A DNA stretch of 64,000 bases from JAGOCV01 sp049445855 (GCF_049445855.1 NZ_JBMSDV010000001.1:992001-1056000), one strand, 5' to 3'. Counted from the stretch's first letter, positions 16,115 through 24,512 are shown. Notes: generated by a model not told the origin, from the letters alone. Program-made: numbers and translations.

Positions 16115-18403
16115 CTATTGTTCATACAAGAATCGCTGCACCTCGATGAAATGCACTGCAAATCCAATTCCTTCGACGCCAGCGCGCACCAGCTTACGGG
16201 AATTGACGCCAACTACCTGGTTACCGCTGAACAGTGGGCCCCCTGAGTTACCCGGACTGATGGCCGCATCGGTCTGAATTACCAGCATCTCTGCCGAGCC
16301 AGGAACCAACGGATTCTTCATCCTTCGCACTGCACTGATAACGCCGCGAGTCAGCGTGAACTCAAGGCCCTGAGGATGGCCAATGGCCTCTACAGTGGTT
16401 CCCGCTGGCTGAAGCGAATTAGCAAACTGAACAGGTCTTCCGATCGGGTTAGTGATTTTCACAAGCGCCAGATCAAGACCAATGTCCTCCTTGATCACGC
16501 GGCCAGTCACAGTTGAACCATCAAACATCTTCAGCTCAGCCATCTTTGAACCTTCAATGACGTGATAGTTGGTCATGACGAGATCACCTGCAACAAAGAA
16601 CCCCGTGCCCAATCCCCCTCTGGGATTTCGAACAACCACAACGCTGTCATTTCGCGAATCAACGGATCGTGCGCTTGGCATCTCTGCGGCAGGGCGCCCC
16701 ATCGCAACCATTTGAAAGCCTGACGGTGCTGCTGCGGGTGAAGGTCGAGCTGCATACTGACTATCGCTTGCGTACGAGATGCTGGCCGGGTGAAATGGCT
16801 CGAACGCTGGCGCTGCCTTCGTGACCTGCTCACCGATCTGCTGCATAGGCGTAGAGAGCTCACTCATCTCATGAGCGTCGATCGCCTTCTCTTCATCAAA
16901 TCTCGCTCCGTACACGTACTTCGCCGGATCCTGCTCACGAATTCCGAAAGCCACATTGAAAGTTTTCTGGTCGCTGTGAACCATTTGATGTCGAGCCACC
17001 CTGTTCTGCGCACGATCAACAATCCACACGTTGAACTTCGATTCACGTGTTGTCTCCACGCGACTCACTGTGAAAGAGTAGTCTTGATATACCGGCTCCT
17101 TAATCGTGGGGGATGTATTCGAAAGGTTCTTTCTCGCTGTATCCACAGCAGAAACAGCCGCTGCTTGCGCGATTCCGCGAGCGATGGCCACCCAGGCATT
17201 GGCAGCAGGTGACGTAGCCGCCTCCATTCGCTGCGCGTTGTAGTTGGCTTGTGCCTCCTGCAACTTCGACTGAGCGTTCGAGTACTCCGGATTAGGTAGA
17301 ACTCGCTCACTGACTTGATACTTGGATCCTTGCTCGCGCTTCTCAACAATCTTCCGATTCACGACGACTTCAGCTTGCTGTACGACCACAACGTAGTCAG
17401 CATCTGCACCGCCAACAGCATCAGTGATTGCTGACGCCTTGCTTGTCTTCCATTGCGATGATGAACCACTGATCTGCAATAGCTTCCGGCCAGCAGGCAT
17501 CTCGTCAGGTTGAAGTTGAACGTACGCGACGCGAAATTTCGGTGGCTGAGCGAGCTTGAAGCCGGAACGTCTGACCTCCTGAACTACGCGCCCCTTTTCG
17601 AAGAAGCTGGGTACGACGCCTGGATGGCGCTCTTCCAGCAACTTCTCATAGTAGATGCCACCGATCCGTTGAGCGGATTCTTCTGAAAGCGCGCTTCCAT
17701 AGTGCCGCCGATAACGGTCAAGCTCAGGCGTCGTGAACCGCTGAATCTCCTCCTTCGAGGATTCGAAGTGCTTGTTGACAATCGGTACGGCCCGTGGCGT
17801 TCCAGGATAGACGTCAAAGAACGATCTCTCCTGCTTTAACCCGTAGGCGGTGAATGCAGTCTCTGCCTTTGACTCATAGAGCGTCACCACGCGACCGTAG
17901 TTAGCCTTGAGTTCGTCAAATTCTGGAGCCCGATAGGCCGCCTCCTTCAGCAGGGCAACCGTCCCATAACTCTGGATGCGTGCCTCAGCTTCGGAAAGAC
18001 TCGTTTTGACTTTGCCCCAACCCTCGGGTGTTGCCTCCACATCCTGGCCAGCGAGCACGGCGAGTGCATCAGCATGCTGCTTCAGTGCTGGCACCCGCTC
18101 TTCATTCAAGCCCTTCACCAGTGCATTGAGGGAGTCCTGAATTCTCGCCTTCTGACTCTCAAGGTCTTGGGAGTTATCTACGTAGTACTGCGCCGCTTCG
18201 TCGTACTTCTTCGCCTGGACGAGCTCGTTGAACTTCTGGCTCTTGGGAGAAACGATGCTGCTTAGGAATCCACCGACGCCTTGAAACAACGCGCCAATCG
18301 GATTGGGCGCAGTCTGGGCGTGGGTTGCTGCTGATGCGGCAAGAATAAGTACAGCTACAAGTGTCTTGGCCCCTCTGGGGGTCCCATGCTGATCCATCTT
18401 CAT
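16115..18403 (-). CDS. Exported trypsin-like serine protease with large N-terminal region
   Basis: A 762-residue protein with a signal peptide ending near THAQ, about 550 residues of helical and mixed sequence without a recognised domain, then an HtrA-like trypsin domain at about 580-760. The catalytic triad appears complete: His in TNYHVIEG (about 614), Asp in GLDLALVKI (about 644), Ser in SPGNSGGPLF (about 720). No PDZ domain follows, unlike DegP. The long N-terminal part includes VVVVQQAEVVVNRKIVEKRE and probably binds substrates or ligands. The start is the ATG at 18403 with GGAGGG before it; a TTG at 18415 is an alternative. The signal peptide places the protease in the envelope, unlike cytosolic protease effectors of known defence systems. 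Confidence 0.85.
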   Translation of the reverse strand: MKMDQHGTPRGAKTLVAVLILAASAATHAQTAPNPIGALFQGVGGFLSSIVSPKSQKFNELVQAKKYDEAAQYYVDNSQDLESQKARIQDSLNALVKGLNEERVPALKQHADALAVLAGQDVEATPEGWGKVKTSLSEAEARIQSYGTVALLKEAAYRAPEFDELKANYGRVVTLYESKAETAFTAYGLKQERSFFDVYPGTPRAVPIVNKHFESSKEEIQRFTTPELDRYRRHYGSALSEESAQRIGGIYYEKLLEERHPGVVPSFFEKGRVVQEVRRSGFKLAQPPKFRVAYVQLQPDEMPAGRKLLQISGSSSQWKTSKASAITDAVGGADADYVVVVQQAEVVVNRKIVEKREQGSKYQVSERVLPNPEYSNAQSKLQEAQANYNAQRMEAATSPAANAWVAIARGIAQAAAVSAVDTARKNLSNTSPTIKEPVYQDYSFTVSRVETTRESKFNVWIVDRAQNRVARHQMVHSDQKTFNVAFGIREQDPAKYVYGARFDEEKAIDAHEMSELSTPMQQIGEQVTKAAPAFEPFHPASISYASDSQYAARPSPAAAPSGFQMVAMGRPAAEMPSARSVDSRNDSVVVVRNPRGGLGTGFFVAGDLVMTNYHVIEGSKMAELKMFDGSTVTGRVIKEDIGLDLALVKITNPIGRPVQFANSLQPAGTTVEAIGHPQGLEFTLTRGVISAVRRMKNPLVPGSAEMLVIQTDAAISPGNSGGPLFSGNQVVGVNSRKLVRAGVEGIGFAVHFIEVQRFLYEQ

Positions 18404-18412
18404 CGCGCCCTC

Positions 18413-18436
18413 CAATTAGCTCTTTTGATCTAATTG
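18413..18436. promoter_or_regulatory. Inverted repeat overlapping the protease ribosome site
   Basis: Arms CAATTAG (18413-18419) and CTAATTG (18430-18436) lie just upstream of the protease start and abut its GGAGG. It could be an operator or an RNA hairpin that masks the ribosome site. Confidence 0.35.
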
Positions 18437-18499
18437 TTACTCGATGTATCAGCGTTGTCTACTGCACTTTTTGGCACTTCTGACACTAAGGGCGCGACA

Positions 18500-18922
18500 T
18501 CAGGTCCGGCCGCACTTCAATGCAAATTGCTCTTCACGAATGGCCAGTCGCTCACCCGCCAGCTTGGCTTCTGGGACGGCCGCGTCCAATGCCTGCCGGC
18601 GTCGTTGAAGTTCCCCGCAACGCAATAGGCGTTTGACCTCTGCATCACTTTGCTTCCTAGCGCGCTCGGAGCTCTCCCTGATCCGTTCGTGGATGACCTC
18701 GTTGCTGGCCTTGCGTTGACCCGACATGGAATCCAGGCCCCGCGTCGGAGCGATGTCCACCTCTTTACCACCCTTGCACGGCGCATCGGTGTAAACACCC
18801 CCACACAGGTACACCGGCTTCTGCGCATGAGCAGGCATCGCTGCTAGAAGCACACCTATCAGGGCCGCTGTACCCAGAGGCCAACACACCGACTCCTGCG
18901 ACATCAGCCAATGGCGTCCCAT
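18500..18922 (-). CDS. Small exported Cys-motif protein
   Basis: A 140-residue protein with a signal peptide (hydrophobic core LGTAALIGVLLAAM, cleavage near AHAQ). It then has PVYLCGGVYTDAPCKGGKEV and a highly charged helical tail with CGELQRRRQ and a final Cys. The start is uncertain: the ATG at 18922 is used because GGGGG precedes it, while a GTG at 18943 would overlap the NYN stop as GTGA. The VYLC and APC segments match those of the exported protein at 14666, so the two are probably distant paralogues. It lies between the NYN and protease genes on one strand. Function unknown. Confidence 0.65.
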   Translation of the reverse strand: MGRHWLMSQESVCWPLGTAALIGVLLAAMPAHAQKPVYLCGGVYTDAPCKGGKEVDIAPTRGLDSMSGQRKASNEVIHERIRESSERARKQSDAEVKRLLRCGELQRRRQALDAAVPEAKLAGERLAIREEQFALKCGRT

Positions 18923-18939
18923 ATCACCCCCGAACATAT

Positions 18940-19650
18940 TCACGACTTCAACCGCACTTGCAGATGCGGTGACCCTGAGACATCCGTCACCTCCCCGACC
19001 TCCAGATACTTCTGGGCGCGCACCAGATTACTCAGCTTAGCGAAACCGTAGTTGCGAGGATCGAAGGACGTGTGTCTTTTTCCGATATGGCCACCGACCG
19101 CTCCCAGACGAGCCCATCCATTCTCCCTCGCGGTTTCCTCAAGGGCATGCCGGATGATTTCCTCCAGATCAGGAAGATCTGCAACGCGCGGAGCCGCTTC
19201 ATCTGTCGCAGGTTGCCGCAGAACCTCCAGGAAGAAGAAGCGGTCGCACGCCGCAATGAAGGGTTCCGGTGTCTTTCTCTCGCCGAATCCGTAGACGACT
19301 TTTCCTGCCTCACGTAGCCTCGTGGCAAGACGAGTGAAATCGCTGTCGCTGGATACCAGACAGAAGCCATCAAGGTTTCCCGCATAAAGCAGATCCATCG
19401 CATCGATGATGAACGCGGAGTCCGTTGAGTTTTTCCCGCTCGTATACGCAAACTGCTGGATAGGTTGAATCGCATGCCTGTGAAGGTGCTGCTTCCAGCC
19501 GTGAAGATTGTTGGTTGTCCAGTCCCCAAACGCCCGTTTCACCGTGGCTGTCCCGAATTTTGCGACTTCAGCGAGCAGCTCCTGAATTGATGCGGAAGAA
19601 GCATTGTCAGCATCAATTAGGACTGCGAGCCGAGCATTTTCACCAGCCAT
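18940..19650 (-). CDS. NYN-domain putative RNase with C-terminal LOTUS/OST-HTH domain
   Basis: A 236-residue protein. Residues about 5-145 form a NYN/PIN-like nuclease domain with the acidic metal sites visible: LAVLIDADNAS, TDSAFIIDAMDLL and VSSDSDF. Residues about 160-233 resemble an OST-HTH/LOTUS RNA-binding domain (IIRHALEETARENGWARLG, then KLSNLVRAQKYLEV). The architecture is known in many bacteria and predicts a metal-dependent RNase; its targets are unknown. It lies 10 bases after the membrane-protein gene and overlaps or abuts the exported-protein gene, so it is in the middle of the minus-strand cassette. Confidence 0.88.
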   Translation of the reverse strand: MAGENARLAVLIDADNASSASIQELLAEVAKFGTATVKRAFGDWTTNNLHGWKQHLHRHAIQPIQQFAYTSGKNSTDSAFIIDAMDLLYAGNLDGFCLVSSDSDFTRLATRLREAGKVVYGFGERKTPEPFIAACDRFFFLEVLRQPATDEAAPRVADLPDLEEIIRHALEETARENGWARLGAVGGHIGKRHTSFDPRNYGFAKLSNLVRAQKYLEVGEVTDVSGSPHLQVRLKS

Positions 19651-19660
19651 ATTTATTCCT

Positions 19661-20473
19661 CTATGGGCTCTCTTTGAGCTTGCCTGTTTGCTTCAGCGTT
19701 GTCTTCAGCACCTCTGGGGCCGCAGGGATTTTGGAGATGAAGACAGACCCTTCGATTGACTTCTTGTCTTCGTCGATCTTCACCGCTATCAAGGTATCGC
19801 CGTAGCTTCGCACTAGTGCAAACGCAGGATGCTCATCGAGCATCAGAAAGCTCGACTGATTCGTAGCGACACCCATTCCCACGACCCAAGCCACGTAGAC
19901 GGGAAAGAATATGGTGGCAAAAGCACCGGTGACATTGCTTCCCCATACTTTCTCCACCGGGCCAAACATGGGATCAATGTCTGTAAAAGATTTCTCCGAC
20001 CCGGAGCTGAGTCGCTCCTTGACGGTTCCTTTGCCAACTGCCAGCCTGTACGCGTACCCGCCGAACAGGATCACGGCTCCAACCCCAATCTGGATGAGGC
20101 CATCGAGCTCAAGCCTGTACCAGAAGAGCGTGATGACAACCAGCAAGGCAAATGCAAACAGCTTCCGTCTCAATCGCCGAGCAGATTTGGGCACGAGCGC
20201 CAGCGGCCACGCGGCCGCGTAGAGCATGGCTGTTATGCCAAGTAGTACCGCAAATGCGGCCGTCAGTAGCGCGGTGAGACTTGGCGTGATGAGGTGGAGG
20301 GGAACCCCAAAGTGTGAGCAGAAGCCTGCTTCGTACGCAAAGGCAATGCAATAGGCCCATCCTGATGTCAGCGCGACAACAACCGCATCAGTGAATAGCT
20401 GCCGGAATTTGCTCGGAACAACACTCGACTCTGGCCGATGCGCGCGAAACCTTCTTGTCTTTCCACCTTCCAT
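19661..20473 (-). CDS. Integral membrane protein of unknown function
   Basis: A 270-residue protein with about four to five predicted membrane segments: near residues 28-50, 60-90, 105-140 and 180-205 (for example TALLTAAFAVLLGITAMLYA and AFALLVVITLFWYRL). A polar C-terminal domain of about 65 residues is probably periplasmic or cytoplasmic (SYGDTLIAVKIDEDKKS). The short N-terminus is basic. I do not recognise the family. It is flanked on the same strand by the TerB/BRCT gene (15 bases) and the NYN gene (10 bases), so joint expression is likely; a membrane partner for these two is an inference from position. Confidence 0.75.
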   Translation of the reverse strand: MEGGKTRRFRAHRPESSVVPSKFRQLFTDAVVVALTSGWAYCIAFAYEAGFCSHFGVPLHLITPSLTALLTAAFAVLLGITAMLYAAAWPLALVPKSARRLRRKLFAFALLVVITLFWYRLELDGLIQIGVGAVILFGGYAYRLAVGKGTVKERLSSGSEKSFTDIDPMFGPVEKVWGSNVTGAFATIFFPVYVAWVVGMGVATNQSSFLMLDEHPAFALVRSYGDTLIAVKIDEDKKSIEGSVFISKIPAAPEVLKTTLKQTGKLKESP

Positions 20474-20488
20474 GTCTTATCGACTCTT

Positions 20489-21388
20489 TCAATGATCAAG
20501 CAACGCATCGTGGAAGTCGTTCTCGTGAACGATGAGGAGGCGGGCCCCCTTCTTTCGGAGTTCGACTGCTTTTTCCACTTTTCGGCCATAACAGGCGTAC
20601 GCCCAGCACGGATTGCCATCCGCTCCTATGACCAAGAAGTTGAGTTTGGCGGATACGTTCTCGACAGTGCTACCGCCCTTGTCCGAGACAAAGCGCGAAA
20701 GCTCAGACTTGGTGTGCCTGCTGGACGCGCCTGTAAAACAAAACACAGAGCCCTGAAATGCAATGTCGGGCATGACTGCACACAGCCCGGCAATAGGCAC
20801 ATCGTCGCTCAAGCGGACTGGCGGATTGACGATCGTGCGCTCGTCCATGACAGCCAGAAACTCACGAAAGAAATCGAGGAGCATTGCATGCTCGGCCGGA
20901 TCAATCTTGCTGTCGGCGAGTACCTGCGTTGTGATCGATGCAACTTCGTCGTATGGCCAGCACGTCTTCAGATGTTCATGTGCCTCCAGCCACTCAGACA
21001 GGCCTCTCAACTCGGCTTCGGAGATATGTCCGTCTGATGCGATCCCACCGACCACACCATGCAGTCGTTGCAAATCTGCCGTGACCATGTCGTAGAAGGC
21101 ATCGTCACGCAGCTTCTTGCACAGCCAGACCAGATCCTCGCGTTCCTCTTTGTCGATGACACTGTCCTGCAGTGCACGTGCGACGGCAGGCACAAGCTCA
21201 GAGAATGGATGGCGCTTGCTCAATTCCTCGTGGTCTTCAAGCCAAATCCGGAGAAGCGTGATTTCTCGCGCATTGATCTGCCCGTCGATGGAAATTCCCT
21301 CGACCAAGCCCAGCAGGGAGTTCACCGCCTTGTCCACACGACTGCGCGCCGTGAGGCGGTAGTAGCGATTGATTTCCTTGACTTCCAT
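20489..21388 (-). CDS. Tandem TerB-like domains plus C-terminal BRCT domain
   Basis: A 299-residue protein. Two helical repeats at about residues 15-95 and 105-180 share the pattern seen in TerB/DjlA-like domains (GISIDGQINAREITLLRIWL and GIASDGHISEAELRGLSEWL, each with a DG acidic loop that may bind metal). Residues about 210-297 are a BRCT domain (FQGSVFCFTGASSRHTKSEL, then KLNFLVIGADGNPCWAYA), like the one in NAD-dependent DNA ligases. BRCT modules bind phosphopeptides or DNA ends. The ATG at 21388 has GGAGGG six bases before it. It is the first gene of the minus-strand cassette and divergent from the recombinase module. Confidence 0.82.
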   Translation of the reverse strand: MEVKEINRYYRLTARSRVDKAVNSLLGLVEGISIDGQINAREITLLRIWLEDHEELSKRHPFSELVPAVARALQDSVIDKEEREDLVWLCKKLRDDAFYDMVTADLQRLHGVVGGIASDGHISEAELRGLSEWLEAHEHLKTCWPYDEVASITTQVLADSKIDPAEHAMLLDFFREFLAVMDERTIVNPPVRLSDDVPIAGLCAVMPDIAFQGSVFCFTGASSRHTKSELSRFVSDKGGSTVENVSAKLNFLVIGADGNPCWAYACYGRKVEKAVELRKKGARLLIVHENDFHDALLDH

Positions 21389-21498
21389 GCGAAACCCTCC
21401 GTCTTATTTTTAGAACCAAAGAATACGTCAGGTTTTCGCCGCTGTCGATCAAGAATTCTCGGGTTTCGAGTTGACTTGGTGCCCGAGCAGAGCGTCCA

Positions 21499-21520
21499 TC
21501 CGTAGTGTCTTCACTACGGA
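21499..21520. promoter_or_regulatory. Perfect inverted repeat just upstream of DUF2924
   Basis: Nine-base arms TCCGTAGTG (21499-21507) and CACTACGGA (21512-21520) around TCTT end six bases before the DUF2924 start. It lies in the divergent spacer shared with the TerB/BRCT cassette. It may be an operator, an RNA hairpin at the ribosome site or a recombinase site. Confidence 0.5.
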
Positions 21521-21526
21521 GCGTCT

Positions 21527-22036
21527 ATGCCCAAGAGGTCGGCCGCCGACGGCCAGCAGAAACTCACCCGCGCGCAGCAGGAAGCCCAGCACCTGGTTGC
21601 GGCACTCCCCGAGATGCCGCTGCCCGAACTGCGGGCGCTGTGGCCCAAGTACTTCCAGGTGCCGGCCTTCTCCCAGAAGCGCGCCATCTTGATGCCCTTT
21701 CTGGGCTACGCGATCCAGGAGAAGGCCTTCGGCGGCCTCTCCCGCTCAGCCCGCTCAAAGCTCGAAGCCATCGCCAAGGACTGGGACGAAGGCAAGCGCC
21801 CGTCCATCGCCCCTCCACGGCCCACCGTTCGCCCCGGTGCCCGTTTGATCCGCTCCTGGCGCGGTGAGATCCATGAGGTCACCGTGCTTGATGCCGGCTT
21901 CCAGTACCGCGAGCAGCACTACCGGTCTTTGTCCGAGATCGCCCGCACCATCACCGGCGTCCAGTGGTCAGGTCCCCTCTTCTTTGGTCTCAAGCAGACG
22001 CAGGACCGCCTGCGCAAAAGGAAGGCATCCTCATGA
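21527..22036 (+). CDS. DUF2924 protein, partner of the serine recombinase
   Basis: A 169-residue basic protein of the DUF2924 family: ALWPKYFQVPAFSQKRAIL, then RPGARLIRSWRGEIHEVTV, QYREQHYRSLSEIARTITG and VQWSGPLFFGL. The C-terminal half resembles a small DNA-binding/RAMA-like fold with the conserved GxxW/SLSxIA pattern. The family travels almost always with a downstream serine recombinase, as here, where the two genes overlap as ATGA. It may be a recombination directionality or accessory factor; this is inference from linkage. Confidence 0.85.
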   Translation: MPKRSAADGQQKLTRAQQEAQHLVAALPEMPLPELRALWPKYFQVPAFSQKRAILMPFLGYAIQEKAFGGLSRSARSKLEAIAKDWDEGKRPSIAPPRPTVRPGARLIRSWRGEIHEVTVLDAGFQYREQHYRSLSEIARTITGVQWSGPLFFGLKQTQDRLRKRKASS

Positions 22037-23718
22037 GTGTTCGTCCCATCCGCTGCGCCATCTACACGCGCAAGTCTTCTGAAGAAGGTCTGGATCAGTC
22101 CTTCAACTCCATCGATGCCCAACGAGAGGCCTGTGAGGCCTATATTCTTTCCCAGAGGCATGAGGGCTGGGTTGTTCTACCTACCCGTTATGACGATGGC
22201 GGGTTCTCAGGAGGAACACTGGACCGGCCTGCCGTCCAGACGCTCCTGACCGACATCAAGGACGGAGCCGTCGATCTGGTGGTGGTCTACAAGATCGACC
22301 GGCTGACACGGTCGCTGGCGGACTTCGCGAAGATGGTGGAAGTCTTTGATGCCCACTCGGCATCCTTTGTGTCAGTCACCCAGCATTTCAATACCACCTC
22401 CTCCATGGGACGGCTCACCCTGAACGTCCTGCTTTCATTCGCCCAGTTCGAGCGGGAAGTGACCGGGGAGCGCATCCGGGACAAGATTGCGGCCTCCAAG
22501 AAGAAGGGGATGTGGATGGGAGGGACGGTGCCGCTCGGCTACGACGCTGTGGATCGGAAGCTGGTGATCAATCAGCCGGAGGCTGAACTGGTCCGGAAGA
22601 TCTACGAGCTGTATCTGGAGACCGGGAACGTCCGGATGGTGCAGACGAGGCTGAGGGCGATGGGCGCTGTCTCGAAAGTCAGGCTGAACGCGGCCGGGAA
22701 AAGCTCAGGTGGAGCCGCCTTCCGGCCCGGTGCCATCTACAAGATCCTCAACAACCGGATCTATCTGGGCGAGGTGCCACATAAGGACGTCTGGTATGCG
22801 GGGGCCCATGAGGCCATCCTGGAGGAAGAACTCTTCAAGCGGGTTCAGGATGCCCTGGCCATCGGGCTGGATCGGCGACGCAAAGGTGTCCACGCCAAGG
22901 AGCCGAGTCTGCTGGCCGGCTGGGTGCGGGACAAGGACGGGAACATCCTGATGCCCTCGCATGCCCTTAAGAAGGGAAAGCGCTACCGGTACTACGTGAC
23001 CCGGCCACGGGACATGGAGACGGATGAATGGGCACCGCGGATTTCCATTCCAGCACACGACATCGAAAAACTCGTCATTGAGGCCACCAGCCGGTGGCTC
23101 CTGGATGCGGGACGGATGCTCAACGACCTCCATATCAAGGACTGGGAGCCGGATGCGCGGATGAAGGTGCTGAAAGCTGCAGAGAGGTATGCCGAGAGGC
23201 TGAGGCAGGGCACGCATCACGAGCAGCGGGAACTGCTGCTGCCGCTGATCACCTGGGTGCAGGTGTACACGGAGGAGGTACGGATCTGCTTCAGACGGCA
23301 GGGAACGCTCAGCGCGCTCTGGGTGAAGCTGAAGGTGGACGAGAAGGAGGATCGACTGGATGAGGATGCGCCGGTCGTTTCAGTGGACGCCAGGCTCCAG
23401 CGCTATGGGCTGGAGATGCGGCTGATCGTGAACGAGGAATGGGCGACCATTGAGGAGCCGGAGATTGATCCGCATCTGGTGTTGGGGCTGGCACGGGGCC
23501 ACAAGTGGTTCACCGAGCTGAGGACAGGAGCTGTCAGCTCCATTGCGGCGATCGCGAAGCGGGAGAAGGTCAGCGGGGACTTCGTCGGGAAGACGCTGAG
23601 GGGAGCGTTCCTGGCACCGGAGCTGGTAGAGCGGATGCTTGAGGGACGAATAACTGGTTGGTCGTCCAAGCGGCTGCAGGAGCCGGCGGCATTAAACTGG
23701 GCGCTGCAGTTGGAGTAG
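22033..23718 (+). CDS. Large serine recombinase (site-specific integrase)
   Basis: A 561-residue recombinase. Resolvase domain at about residues 5-150, with the nucleophilic Ser in YTRKSSEEG (Ser15 by the R-x-S rule), DRLTRS and the helix FEREVTGERIRDKIAASKK. The recombinase domain follows at about 160-290 (GYDAVDRKLVINQPEAELV, PGAIYKILNNRIYLGE). The zinc-ribbon position has ILMPSHALKKGKRYRYYVTR but lacks the Cys ligands of many relatives. The start ATG at 22033 overlaps the DUF2924 stop by four bases. It is the probable integrase/excisionase of the element bounded by the terminase module on the left. Attachment sites were not identified. Confidence 0.92.
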   Translation: MSVRPIRCAIYTRKSSEEGLDQSFNSIDAQREACEAYILSQRHEGWVVLPTRYDDGGFSGGTLDRPAVQTLLTDIKDGAVDLVVVYKIDRLTRSLADFAKMVEVFDAHSASFVSVTQHFNTTSSMGRLTLNVLLSFAQFEREVTGERIRDKIAASKKKGMWMGGTVPLGYDAVDRKLVINQPEAELVRKIYELYLETGNVRMVQTRLRAMGAVSKVRLNAAGKSSGGAAFRPGAIYKILNNRIYLGEVPHKDVWYAGAHEAILEEELFKRVQDALAIGLDRRRKGVHAKEPSLLAGWVRDKDGNILMPSHALKKGKRYRYYVTRPRDMETDEWAPRISIPAHDIEKLVIEATSRWLLDAGRMLNDLHIKDWEPDARMKVLKAAERYAERLRQGTHHEQRELLLPLITWVQVYTEEVRICFRRQGTLSALWVKLKVDEKEDRLDEDAPVVSVDARLQRYGLEMRLIVNEEWATIEEPEIDPHLVLGLARGHKWFTELRTGAVSSIAAIAKREKVSGDFVGKTLRGAFLAPELVERMLEGRITGWSSKRLQEPAALNWALQLE

Positions 23719-23807
23719 CGAACTCTTAGTGCAAAGGCCGGGTGCTCGAATCACGCAAGCTCCTCCCCCAAGCCCGCCTAGACGCAGGGAAGGCAAACTA
23801 ATTTTAG

Positions 23808-24512
23808 TTAAGCCTCGACAGAGACAAGCTCAGCAAGCTTAGCGGCGATATTTGCCATCGAATCTTCCGCAGTGCTCAATCCGCTTCTTGAACCTAGAAG
23901 GGGACTGACATCTCGAAGAGCGTCATAAGTCGTGCCGTGCACGATGGGAACGAGCAGGTCGCGCGCCAAAAGCACCGATAGTTCTTTGTCGGCAATGCCC
24001 TCTCCACGAAGTCGGTTCAGTAGCGCGGGAGTCACCAGAACAATGCCAACACGCGATTTTGCAAGTCCCTTGTCGATTTCGCGAAGCAGCGCGCTGCCAA
24101 GGACAACGTCCTTTTCGCTGAACCATACTGAGACGCCCTTTGCCACGAGAAGATCGTGCAACTCCATGGCGGAGCCTCGACGATCGTCCCATGCATGACA
24201 GAGAAAGACGTCCCGCAAGTCAGGCACAGACACGCGTCTTTCGAAGTTTTCACGAACCGGCGTAAGTGTCCGCACCTCAGCAGGCGTGTACGTCACTAAC
24301 GAACCAGGCCGCGACCAGCGCGGTCTTGAACTACCTCCACCCCCGCTGCCAGTGCTCCGGGAAGAGGAATAGGCCGGCGGCGAAGAATAGGAACCGTAGC
24401 CACTGCTGTAGCCGTATCCACCATAGCGACTGGAGCGACCACCGCATGCCGGGCAAGCTGCTGCTGCGCTTGATGATCGATGGCCGTTTACTGGTGCTGT
24501 GCATCTCGCCAT
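23808..24512 (-). CDS. TIR-domain protein with Cys/His N-terminus and Gly/Ser/Tyr linker
   Basis: A 234-residue protein. The start MARCTAPVNGH and ACPACGG supply Cys/His ligands for a small metal knuckle, followed by a low-complexity Gly/Ser/Tyr stretch (about residues 25-65). Residues about 100-232 are a TIR domain (DVFLCHAWDDR, LLVAKGVSVWFSEKDVVLGS, SRVGIVLVTPALL). The Glu in WFSEKDV sits where catalytic TIR NADases have theirs. It may hydrolyse NAD or make a signalling nucleotide; activity is inferred. GAGGG lies before the ATG. A LexA-type palindrome sits 63-78 bases upstream of its start. A second, ThsB-like TIR protein is divergent from it. Confidence 0.85.
   Translation of the reverse strand: MARCTAPVNGHRSSSAAAACPACGGRSSRYGGYGYSSGYGSYSSPPAYSSSRSTGSGGGGSSRPRWSRPGSLVTYTPAEVRTLTPVRENFERRVSVPDLRDVFLCHAWDDRRGSAMELHDLLVAKGVSVWFSEKDVVLGSALLREIDKGLAKSRVGIVLVTPALLNRLRGEGIADKELSVLLARDLLVPIVHGTTYDALRDVSPLLGSRSGLSTAEDSMANIAAKLAELVSVEA

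Noticed and set aside
11297..23718. Complete prophage
   Set aside because: Only terminase and recombinase genes are phage-like; portal, capsid, tail, lysis and replication genes are absent.
11131..23807. Direct repeats marking the ends of the recombinase element
   Set aside because: Left (11131-11296) and right (23719-23807) flanks were compared by eye and no convincing common core was found; serine-recombinase cores can be only 2-10 bases.
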